Positions 1 through 10,500 of a stretch of 49,438 bases of DNA are shown here, piece after piece. The stretch is from Aquabacterium sp. (GTDB lineage: Bacteria; Pseudomonadota; Gammaproteobacteria; Burkholderiales; Burkholderiaceae_C). Both the position numbers and the translations under genes were made by a program. Location of the stretch: positions 1 through 49,438 of the forward strand of contig NZ_JAUSAR010000110.1 of assembly GCF_030652515.1 (NCBI RefSeq). Reading direction: 5' to 3'. Below the pieces are notes generated by a model. That model saw nothing but the letters and a program-made list of their open reading frames with translations, was not told the DNA's origin and did not search any database. Within the stretch, counting starts at the first letter, position 1; each line of letters begins with the position of its first letter.

Positions 1-983
<983 letters not shown>

Positions 984-1112
984 GTGGACTCTCCGTGCAA
1001 AACAGACGCGATGCGAAAATACCATTGTGGCAGGGCCTGCCAAGTTCTGCGCTAGGCTTGGCGCCATGGGGTTTTGTGATGTCTGGTTTTGAGGTGACGG
1101 GGTGGTGTGTTC

Positions 1113-1811
1113 ATGATGACTGAGCCGTCGATGGCAGGCCTGGTCGAGCACCAACTGGCCGAGTACGCGCCGCCGCCGCACACCGGGCTGGACATCGCCT
1201 ACGCGGACGACACTTTCCTCATCGTCAACAAACCCAGCGGTTTGCTGAGTGTGCCGGGCCGGGGTGAGAGGTTTCATGACAGCCTGGCTTCGCGCGTGCT
1301 GCTGGCGTTTCCGCAAGCCTTGATCGTGCATCGGCTGGACATGCAGACCTCCGGCCTGCTGGTGATGGCACTGGGCGCGCAGGCCCACCGCGAATTGAGT
1401 GATTTGTTCCAGAAGCGGCTGGTGCACAAACGCTATGTGGCGATGGTGGCTGGCCAGATGGAAGCCGACAGTGGCGAGGTCGCCTTGCCCCTGATCACCG
1501 ACTGGCCCAACCGCCCTCGCCAGAAGGTGGACTGGACCGAAGGCAAGCCGGCTTTGACACATTGGCGAGTGGTGGCGTGTGGTGCTTTGCCAGGCACCAC
1601 ACGGGTGGAGCTGACGCCGGTGACGGGCCGCTCCCACCAGTTGCGCGTGCACATGATGTCGATCGGGCACGCCATCGTGGGTGACCCTTTGTACGCCAGT
1701 GACGCCGTGCGCGCGCAGGCCGATCGCCTGTTGCTGCACGCGGCGGAGTTGAAGTTGCAGCATCCGCGAACGGGCGAATGGGTGCACATCACCAGCCCCG
1801 TCCCGTTCTGA
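1113..1811 (+). CDS. RluA-type pseudouridine synthase
   Basis: A pseudouridine synthase that isomerises uridine in rRNA or tRNA. The catalytic motif HRLDMQTSG (Asp about residue 76), the [11 protein letters not shown] segment and the late [12 protein letters not shown] motif are RluA-family signatures. At ~232 residues it lacks an S4 RNA-binding domain and matches the size of RluA itself, which modifies 23S rRNA U746 and tRNA U32; the exact target cannot be read from the sequence. A GTG at 1107 and an ATG at 1116 are alternative starts. It lies 12 bases before the UPF0158 gene and probably shares its transcript. Confidence 0.9.
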   Translation: MMTEPSMAGLVEHQLAEYAPPPHTGLDIAYADDTFLIVNKPSGLLSVPGRGERFHDSLASRVLLAFPQALIVHRLDMQTSGLLVMALGAQAHRELSDLFQKRLVHKRYVAMVAGQMEADSGEVALPLITDWPNRPRQKVDWTEGKPALTHWRVVACGALPGTTRVELTPVTGRSHQLRVHMMSIGHAIVGDPLYASDAVRAQADRLLLHAAELKLQHPRTGEWVHITSPVPF

Positions 1812-1823
1812 CATCCGCTTTGA

Positions 1824-2252
1824 ATGACCACCATGAAGACTTTGACGATCGATCTGGACGACCTCATCATCGCCCTGGCCACCCGCTATGAGCTGGACGA
1901 CCCAAGCCATTACCTGGACCTGGACACTGGCGAGGTGATTTATGCTGGCGAGGGGCTGGAAGCCTTGCCGCCCGACCTGGCCACCAACCCGCGCTACCGC
2001 TGGATCGAGCCGGTGCAGGCAGAGCCGGCCTTGCAGGTCATCGAGGCCTTCATCGCGGGGGTGGGCGATCCGCAGGCGCGTGAGACCTTGACCGCGGCAT
2101 TCCAGGATGACGAGCCCTTCGAGGCCTTCAAGGAGGCCATGCAGACCTTGCCAGATCTGAGAGACGAGTGGTTCTCGTTCCACCACCAGGCTTATTCAAC
2201 GATGGCGCAAGACTGGTGCCAGCAACAAGGCATTGACCCCCAATGGCAGTGA
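1824..2252 (+). CDS. UPF0158 family protein
   Basis: A 142-residue soluble protein resembling the uncharacterised UPF0158 family. The segment [16 protein letters not shown] and the later [24 protein letters not shown] are typical. It is acidic, with no signal peptide and no membrane segment. Its stop overlaps the start of the exonuclease I gene by 10 bases, so translation of the two is probably coupled. No function is established for the family as far as I know. Confidence 0.75.
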   Translation: MTTMKTLTIDLDDLIIALATRYELDDPSHYLDLDTGEVIYAGEGLEALPPDLATNPRYRWIEPVQAEPALQVIEAFIAGVGDPQARETLTAAFQDDEPFEAFKEAMQTLPDLRDEWFSFHHQAYSTMAQDWCQQQGIDPQWQ

Positions 2253-3673
2253 GCGATTTCACCTTCTTCTGGCACGACTACGAAACCTTTGGCCGTGTGC
2301 CCCGCCGCGACCGGCCTGCGCAGTTCGCGGGCATCCGCACCGACGCCCAGCTCAATGAAGTGGGCCAGCCGGTGATGCACTACTGCCAGCCCGCGCCCGA
2401 CTACCTGCCCGACCCCGAGTCCTGCCTGCTCACAGGCATCCTGCCGCAAACCTGCCTGGAGCGCGGCCTGCCCGAACACGCCTTTGCCCAGGCCATCGAA
2501 CGCGAACTGGCCTGGCCCGGCACCATCGGCGTGGGCTACAACACCATCCGTTTTGACGACGAGGTGACCCGCCACCTGTTCTGGCGCAACCTGATAGACC
2601 CATACGCCCGCGAGTGGCAGAACAACTGCGGACGCTGGGATTTGCTGGACGTGGTGCGCTGCACCTGGGCCTTGCGCCCGGAAGGCATCGAATGGCCCAA
2701 GCACGACGATGGCCGCCCCTCGTTCAAGCTGGAACACCTGACGGCCGCCAACGGCCTGTCGCACGAAGCGGCGCACGATGCGCTGTCCGACGTGCGCGCC
2801 ACCATCGGCCTGGCGCGCCTGATCCAGCAAAAGCAGCCCAAGCTGTTCGAGTTCTGCCTGAAGCTGCGCAAGAAGGACGCCGTGCTGGCCGAAATCGGCG
2901 TGGGCAAACCTTTCTTGCATGTGTCGGGCCAGTACGGGGTGGAGCGCGGCTGCCTGGCCATCGTGTGGCCCTTGGCACCGCACCCCACCAACAAGAACGA
3001 GCTGATCGTGTGGGACCTGTCGGTGGACCCCCGTGAGCTGTTCTCGCTCAACGCCGAAGTCATCCGCCAGCGCACTTTCAGCAAGACCGATGAGCTGCCC
3101 GAGGGCATGACGCGCCTGCCGCTGCGTTCCATCCACATCAACAAATCGCCCATCGTGATCGGCAACCTCAAGACGCTCACGCCCGCCGTGGCGGCCCGTT
3201 GGGGCCTGGACCTTGATCAAGCCTTGCGCCACGCCGAGTTGGCGGCGCGTCAGGGCGCCTCGATGGCGGGGATCTGGCCCGATGTTTTTGCGCGCCCGCC
3301 GCGTGATCAGGCCGCTGATGTCGATGAAGACCTGTACGGCGGCTTCCTGAGCAAGGATGACCGCCACGCGCTGGACCGCCTGCGGGCCTTGAGCCCCGAG
3401 TTGTTGGCCGAACGCCGCACCGGCTTCGAAGACCCGCGCCTTGACGAATTGCTGTTCCGCTACCGCGCCCGCAATTTCCCACAAACCCTGAGCGCCTCCG
3501 ACCAGGAGCGGTGGCAGCAACTGCGTGTGGAACGCCTGCACGAGGGCGTGGGCGGTGGCCTGTCGCTGCAGGCCTTCTTTGACCGCATCGATGCACTGAG
3601 CGAAACCGCCGACGAGCGGGGCGAAAGCATCCTGGGCGCTTTGTACGACTACGCTGAGCAGATCGCGCCATGA
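2243..3673 (+). CDS. sbcB: Exodeoxyribonuclease I
   Basis: Single-strand-specific 3'-5' DNA exonuclease acting in recombination and mismatch repair. The 476 residues match the family length (475 in E. coli). The DEDD exonuclease site begins with FFWHDYETFG near residue 10, continues with GYNTIRFDDEV and closes with HDALSDVRATIGLA. The C-terminal SH3-like and helical parts follow, including DLYGGFLSKDDR. The start is set by the 10-base overlap with UPF0158, and the 3' end overlaps the next gene in an ATGA, so it sits in the middle of a tight operon. Confidence 0.95.
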   Translation: MAVSDFTFFWHDYETFGRVPRRDRPAQFAGIRTDAQLNEVGQPVMHYCQPAPDYLPDPESCLLTGILPQTCLERGLPEHAFAQAIERELAWPGTIGVGYNTIRFDDEVTRHLFWRNLIDPYAREWQNNCGRWDLLDVVRCTWALRPEGIEWPKHDDGRPSFKLEHLTAANGLSHEAAHDALSDVRATIGLARLIQQKQPKLFEFCLKLRKKDAVLAEIGVGKPFLHVSGQYGVERGCLAIVWPLAPHPTNKNELIVWDLSVDPRELFSLNAEVIRQRTFSKTDELPEGMTRLPLRSIHINKSPIVIGNLKTLTPAVAARWGLDLDQALRHAELAARQGASMAGIWPDVFARPPRDQAADVDEDLYGGFLSKDDRHALDRLRALSPELLAERRTGFEDPRLDELLFRYRARNFPQTLSASDQERWQQLRVERLHEGVGGGLSLQAFFDRIDALSETADERGESILGALYDYAEQIAP

Positions 3674-4170
3674 GCGGTTTGAAGTACCTGGTGGGCTATC
3701 CCGAGCATGTGCTGGTGCAGGTGCAGAAGGTCATTGACCAGGGCAAACTGGGCGAGGTGCTGCTGCGCAAGTACGGCGACAAGCATGATGTGCGCACCGA
3801 CAAGGCCTTGTACGACTACGTGCTGGACCTGAAAGCCCGCCACATGCGCAATGCAGACGCCATCCACAAGGTGGTGTTTGACGGCAAGCTCAAGGTGATC
3901 CAGCATGCGCTGGGCACGCACACGGCGATCTCGCGCGTGCAGGGCGGCAAGCTCAAGGCCAAGCGCGAAATCCGCGTGGCCAGCCTGTTCAAAGAGGCCC
4001 CGCCAGAGTTCCTCAAGATGATCGTGGTGCATGAATTGGCGCACTTGAAGGAAAAGGCGCATGACAAAGCCTTCTACCAACTGTGCACCCACATGGAGCC
4101 CGAATACCACCAGTACGAGTTCGATCTGCGGCTTTACCTGACGAACCTGGCGTTAAGCGGCGCGGCGTAG
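3670..4170 (+). CDS. YgjP-like (DUF45) zinc metallopeptidase
   Basis: A 166-residue protein with a C-terminal zincin motif HELAH (His121, Glu122, His125) and a third likely zinc ligand His131 in KAHDKAFY, the arrangement of the YgjP/SprT-like DUF45 group. There is no signal peptide, so it should act in the cytoplasm. Its substrate is unknown. The ATG overlaps the sbcB stop (ATGA), indicating translational coupling. The N-terminal half (1-90) is less recognisable. Confidence 0.8.
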   Translation: MSGLKYLVGYPEHVLVQVQKVIDQGKLGEVLLRKYGDKHDVRTDKALYDYVLDLKARHMRNADAIHKVVFDGKLKVIQHALGTHTAISRVQGGKLKAKREIRVASLFKEAPPEFLKMIVVHELAHLKEKAHDKAFYQLCTHMEPEYHQYEFDLRLYLTNLALSGAA

Positions 4171-4202
4171 GACACGTCCTACCGGGCCCGACGCGTTGGG
4201 CC
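4167..4202. repeat. Perfect dyad plus GC hairpin after the metallopeptidase gene
   Basis: GTAGGAC-AC-GTCCTAC (4167-4182) is a perfect 7-2-7 inverted repeat that begins within the stop codon of the upstream gene. A second stem (GGCCC/GGGCC, about 4186-4201) follows directly. No T-run follows either, so a Rho-independent terminator is not clear. The dyad could be an operator for the small gene at 4263, or an end-of-transcript structure. Confidence 0.4.
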
Positions 4203-4262
4203 GACAGACGCGGGGTGATGCGGGGCGCAACATGGGCTTCAAAATCACCAGGAGAGCCCCGC

Positions 4263-4505
4263 ATGAACTCGCACCACGCTTTCTCCCCGAGCTGGAGCAC
4301 GGCTTCCATCCCCGACGCGCCTGACACCTCGCCCATGGACCTGTCGTCTTTGAGTGGGCATTTTGACGCGTGTCAGGACTCCCGAGGGCGGTGGTTCAGC
4401 TTGCATTGCCTGGCCGAATCGGCGCATGGGTTCGTGGCACCGCGTTTTGTGACCTCCCTGGTCACCGTGATGGTCGTCGTTGGCATAGCCTCCTTGGCGC
4501 TGTAG
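4263..4505 (+). CDS. Small single-pass membrane protein, unrecognised
   Basis: An 80-residue protein that I do not recognise. The start is supported by AGGAGAG a few bases before the ATG. Residues 1-55 are polar with two Cys, and the C-terminal ~20 residues (VTSLVTVMVVVGIASLAL) form one hydrophobic segment ending at the stop, as in a tail-anchored protein. The gene stops 6 bases before the cyclic glucan synthase ATG, so the two are almost certainly cotranscribed. A role with the synthase is inference from position only. Confidence 0.6.
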   Translation: MNSHHAFSPSWSTASIPDAPDTSPMDLSSLSGHFDACQDSRGRWFSLHCLAESAHGFVAPRFVTSLVTVMVVVGIASLAL

Positions 4506-4511
4506 GCCGTC

Positions 4512-7500
4512 ATGGCCCGATCTCCTCTGCTTCTGCTGCTGCCAGAAGCATCGGCAGAGGTGTGCAACATCCTCTCGCCTTCGCGTGGGCCCATGGCGCC
4601 CGCCAACCGCTCCGAAATATTTGGCGTCAGCCGCTTTGCAGACCATGGCCGCAGCTTGGCCGCCACCCACCGGGCGCGCAACGCGGCCTTGCGCTCCACC
4701 GCTTTCTTTCCGCGCTTGCGGGACAACATCCGCGTTCTGCGCGAAGCGCACCACTACATCAGCGCCCAGGCCATCACCGGCCATGACGTGAGCCCGGCGG
4801 CCGAATGGCTGCTGGACAACTTCCACCTGATCGAGGCGCAGCTCAAGGAAATACGCGACGGCTTGCCGCGCCGCTATTTCCGTGATCTGCCCGTGCTGAT
4901 CGATGAGCCTTTGGCAGGCTTGCCGCGCGTCTACGGCGTGGCCTGGGCTTTCGTGGCCCACAACGACAGCGCTTTCGACGAAGACCTGCTGACCCACTTT
5001 TTGCGCGCTTATCAGGAGGTCCGTGACCTGACCCTGGGCGAGCTGTGGGCCCTGCCCACCACCCTGCGCGTGGTGTTGATCGAAAACTTGCGTCGCCTGG
5101 CCGAGAACGTGGCCACCAGCAAGGCGGCCCGCGAAGTGGCCAATTTGTGCTGCGACCGCATCGAAACCTACAGCCCTCATCAACTCGATGCGCTGCTGGC
5201 CTTGATGAATGCCCGCGGTGCTGGGCGCGCTTTCCTGACGCAAATGGCGCAGCGTCTGCAGGACTCGCAGATCGCGGGCGTGGGCCACGAGCGTTACCAC
5301 GAGTGGCTGAACAAGACCCTGCCGGACCTGGCCGCAGTGCAGATGCAGCAACCTGTAGAGCGCACGGCCAACAACCTGAGCGTGAGCAATGCCATCAGCG
5401 CCTTGCGGGCGATTGGCGACGCGGACTGGACCGACATCGTCGGGCAAACCAGTTCACTGATGCAATTGATGATGTCGGCCCCCACGTTCGAGGCCGAGCG
5501 CGATGACACGCGCAGCCAGACCTTGCATGACATCGAAGATCTGGCCCGCCGCAGCGGGCAGAGCGAGTTGTCCGTGGCCCATGCGCTGCTGGCGCTGATG
5601 AACCGTGCACAGGCCTCCCCCATGCCGCCTGAGATCGCCGACGATGTGACCGTGGCCAGCCATTGGCTGCAAGGCCCAGGTCGCCCCCAGTTGATGAGCG
5701 CCCTGGGGCTGCAGGAACACGCCGCCATGGCCTGGCGTTTTGCCTGGCGGGCGGGGGCGGTGCCCGCTTACCTGGCGGCCCTGGCCCTGGGCACGGCGGC
5801 TTTGGTGACCTGGGTGGTGAACCACCCAGGCCCGCAGGCGTTGGATTGGCCGGGGGCAGGATGGCTCATGGGCCTGGCCGTGTTGTTGATGATCTTCCCG
5901 GCCTCCGAGGCCGTGGTGGCCATGGTGAACCGCTTGATCAGCGAGTCGGTGCGGCCCGTCAGGTTTCCGCGCCTGGCCCTGAGCGATGGCATTCCGCCAG
6001 AACACCGTGTGATGGTGGTGATCCCGGCCATGCTGACCGATGCCGCATCGGTCAAGGCCTTGACCCACCAACTGTGCCTGCATTACATGGCCAACCCTGA
6101 ACGCCATGCGCAATTCGCGCTGCTGACCGATTGGGCCGATGCCGAGGTGGCCAGCCTGCCGACGGATCAGGCTTTGGTGCAAGCGGTGGCGCATCGCTTG
6201 GGTGAACTGAACGAACGCTTTCCGGTGGAGGGCGACGAGGCCCCGCGCTTCATCGTCTTGCACCGCGAACGACGCTTCAGCGAGACCGAGCAAACCTGGA
6301 TGGGGTGGGAGCGCAAACGCGGCAAGCTGGAGCAATTGATCGAGGCCCTGGCCACAGGCCAATCCGGCGCATTCCTGAACCTGGACGCTGCGTCCCGCAT
6401 CGCACCGCAGACCAACTATGTCGTCACCCTGGACAGCGATACGCAATTACCCCCTGGCCGTTTGCGCGACCTGGTGGGCGTGGCCGCGCACCCGCACAAC
6501 AGGCCTCGCCTGGATGCGCGAGGCACCCGGGTCATCAGCGGCCATGGCATTTTGCAGCCCCGCATCGTGACGCCCCTGCCGGCTCCCCGCGACATGACCC
6601 GTTTTCATTGGCTGTTCGCGGGGCAGCTGGGCATTGATCCTTACAGCGCGGCCAGCTCCGAGGTCTACCAGGACGTGTTCGATGAAGGCTCCTTCACCGG
6701 CAAAGGCTTGCTGAATGTTCAAGCGGTTCACGCGGTGCTTTCGGGGCGCCTGCCTGAGGGCCGTGTACTGAGCCACGACCTGCTGGAAGGCTCCCTGGTG
6801 CGTTGCGCCGGGGTCACCGACATCACGCTGATTGAAGATGCGCCCTTCCACGCCGATGTCGCGGCCTCTCGCTTGCACCGCTGGATTCGCGGCGATTGGC
6901 AATTGCTGAGCTTCCTGGTTCGTGGCGGCTGGTTCGACATCGGCGGCATCAACCGCTGGAAGATGATCGACAACCTGCGCCGCTCGCTGGTCGCCCCGAT
7001 GTCCTTTGCCTTGCTGATCCTGGCCCTGGGCAGTGGCGTGATCTCGCCATGGGCGGTGATCGCCCTGGTGCTGGTCGCTTTTGTAGGAGGCCCTTTGTTG
7101 GGGGCTGTGGCGGGCTTGGCCCCCAGCCGCGATGACATCGCCATGGCCCACTTCTATCGGCAGGCTTTGGCAGACGTGGTTCGGTCCGTGGGGGCGGGGC
7201 TGTGGCACCTGGCCCAGTTGTTGAACGGGGCCTTGATGGCCGCTGACGCGATCGTGCGCACGCTGTACCGCATGCTGGTCAGCCATCGGCACTTGCTGGA
7301 GTGGACCACGGCCGCGGCTGCGCAGGCATCCACCAGCCATGCCTTGGCGGCCATCATCTGGCGACATCGCAACGTGACCGCCGTGGCCCTGATCATGGGC
7401 ACCTTGCTGTTCTTCACGTCGCCCTATCCCTGGTTGGCCCTGGGGCTGTGTCTGCTGTGGGCCGCATCGCCCTTGTGGACCTGGTGGGTGAGTCGGGTCA

Positions 7501-10500
7501 GTGTGGCCCCTGTGCAGGATGCGGTGGCCTCGGCCGATCGGTTCTACCTGTCAGGTCTGGCCCGCGACACCTGGCGCTTGTTCGAACGCTGTGTCGGGCC
7601 GCAGGACCACCATCTGCCGCCCGACAACCTGCAGACCTTGCCTTACGACATGGTGGCGCACCGCACATCGCCGACCAACATCGGGTTGTACCTGCTCAGC
7701 ACCGCTTGTGCGCGCCAGTTTGGCTGGATCGGCACCCAGGACCTGCTGGACAGGCTGGAGGCCACCTTGGCCTCCATGCTCGCCATGCAGCGCCACCGTG
7801 GCCACTTCCTGAACTGGTACGACACTGAGACTTTGCGCCCCCTGCTGCCCAGCTATGTCTCCACCGTGGACAGTGGCAACCTGAGCGGGCATTTGCTGGC
7901 CACGGCGCAAGCCTGCCTGGAGTTGAGTGCAGCGCCGCTGGATGATCGCGCTGCCAGGCTGGCCTTGCAGGCGTCGGCCCAGCGTTTGCAGCCCATGCTG
8001 CCATTGCTGGCCGAGTTGCCGGGTCACCTGGCCTTGATGCAACTGGTGGCCCTGGTCGATCCCTTGGGCAGCGCTCGTCAGATGCCCCAAGGGGGCCAGC
8101 GGTTGTTGAACGGGGCCGCCCTGGAACTGGAGGCCCTGCAGCTTTTCTCGGAGGCCCGGCCAGAGATTCAGAGCCTGCTGTGGTGCCTGGCCGATCACCT
8201 GAGCACCTTGCGGTCGGCCTGGCGTGACCAAGCGGCGCAGGCCCAGGCCCATGAGGCCGTTGCCCGCCTGGAAAGCCTGGCCAGGCAGTTCAAGCGCATC
8301 GCCTGGGAGCCTGACTACAGCTTTCTGTACCACCGCAAGCGGCACCTCTTCCACATTGGCTACCGCATCGCCGAGCAGCAGCTGGATGCCAGCTTCTACG
8401 ACTTGCTGGCCTCCGAATCACGCCTGACCAGCCTGCTGGCCATTGCCAAGGGCGATGTGCCGGTGAACCATTGGGCGGCCTTGGGGCGGCCCACCTACGC
8501 GGCGGGCACGCATGCCGGGCTGCGGTCATGGTCTGGCTCGATGTTCGAGTACCTGATGCCCTCGCTGGTGCTGGATGAGCCGCACGGCAGCCTGTTGCAC
8601 AGTGCAGGGCATGCCGCGGTGCTGGAACAGATGAGCTATGCCCATAAGCAGCGCACACCCTGGGGCATGTCCGAATCGGCGTATGCGGCCAGCGACCACA
8701 CGCTGGCCTACCAGTACTCGCCCCAAGGCGTGCCTCGGTTGGCATTGAGGCGAACACCGCTGGATGAGCTGGTGATTGCACCCTACGCCACCGTGCTGGC
8801 GGCCGAGCTGCTGCCTCGCCAGGCGGTGAGCAACCTGCGGCGCATCGAATCGCTCTTGGGGCGTGGACGCTATGGGCTGATTGAAGCCCTGGATTTTTCG
8901 CCATCGCGCCAGACGGGCGTGGATCGGGTCTCGCGCGTGAGCACCTTCATGGCCCACCACCAGGGCATGAGCATCGTGTCGCTGGCCAATGTGCTGCTGG
9001 ACGGCGCGCCTCGCCGCTGGGGCATGGCCAATGCGCACATCGAGGCGGTGGCCTCCTTGCTGCACGAGCGCGTGCCGCGTGAGATTTCAACCTTGCACAC
9101 GCCACCGGCCAGCACCGTGACAGATGGCCAGCAACGCGATGCGCTGGGTATGCTGCGCGATGTCACACCCGGCGTGGCGGCTTTGGAGCCCACGCACCTC
9201 TTGTCCAATGGCCGCTACAGCGTGGCCTTGCGCCCCAATGGCGCGGGCTGGAGCCGCTGGGGCAACGCGGGCATCACACGTTGGCGTGATGATGTCTTGC
9301 GCGATGCCTGTGGCAGCTTCATGTACCTGCGCTGGGACCAGGCTTTGACACCGGTGTCGCTCACGCAGCACCCCGCGCCTGACCCCAATGCCCACTACCA
9401 CAGCACTTACCACGCCGAGCGCGTCAGCTTCGATGCCATCTGGCCGGAGCTGGAAACGCGCGTCACCGTGTGGGTCAGCCCGGAAGACGACATCGAGTTC
9501 CGCCAGGTCGAAATCCGCAATGTGAGCGACCGCGGCATCGACCTGGAGTTCATGTCCGCCTTCGATGTGACCCTGGCCGACCCACGTGCAGACGAAGCGC
9601 ACCCGGCCTTCTCCAACCTGTTCGTGAGGGCGGAGTGGGTGGCCGCGCAGCAGGCCTTGATGTTCGAGCGCCGACCCCGCCTGGTCACGGAGAAGGGCCT
9701 GTCGGCCGCGCATTTCCTGGCCGATGGCGATGCCGGGTTGATCACCGAGGTGCGCATCCAGACCGACCGCCTGCGCTGGCTGGGCCGCAACCACGATGTG
9801 AGCAGCCCGCAAGGTTTGTTTGACGCGCCGCCTGAGCTTGATCCGTCGCGGCCACCTGGCGAAGCTGCCGTGCTGAACACCGGCCTGGACCCGGTCGCCT
9901 GCCTGTCGGTGCGCCTGCACATCCCCGCGCAATCCAAGGCCTGCCTGACCATGTGCACGGCGGCGTCTGACAATGTGGCGACTTTGCGGTCCGTCATGGA
10001 CAAGTACCGCCAACGCGCCCACATCGAGCGGGCCTCGTTGATGTCGGCCACCCTGGCGGGCATCAAGCTGCGCGACCTGCGGCTCAACGCCGAGACCTTC
10101 GCGGCCATCCAGACCTTGACCACGGCGCTCGCCATGGTGGTGACCCGGCCGATCAACGTCAGTGAGGAAGGCCCCGCCAATGCGTGTGACCGCAAGTTGC
10201 TGTGGCGCTTCGGCATCTCGGGCGACCGGCCCATCGTGCTGGTGTCGGCCGGTGTGCCACAGGGATTGGGCCTGGTTCGCTCCCTGGCCCAGGCCCTGCG
10301 CCTGTGGACCTGGGGCGCGGTGGTTTGCGATCTGGTGATCGTCAATGCCGAGCCCACGTCCTACCTGATGGCGCTTCAACGTGACATCGGCACCCTGCGC
10401 GAACGCTATGTGTCGGACATCGCTGGCAACCCCGGGCCCTCGGCGGCATCGGGCTTTTACGTGCTGCGCAGCAACGAGCTGTCGGTGGAAGACCTGCGGA

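Noticed and set aside
2192..3541. Minus-strand open frame of 449 codons opposite sbcB
   Set aside because: Antisense shadow; sbcB motifs on the plus strand are complete.
4245..5447. Minus-strand open frame of 400 codons opposite the start of the glucan synthase
   Set aside because: Antisense shadow without protein-like features or a ribosome site.
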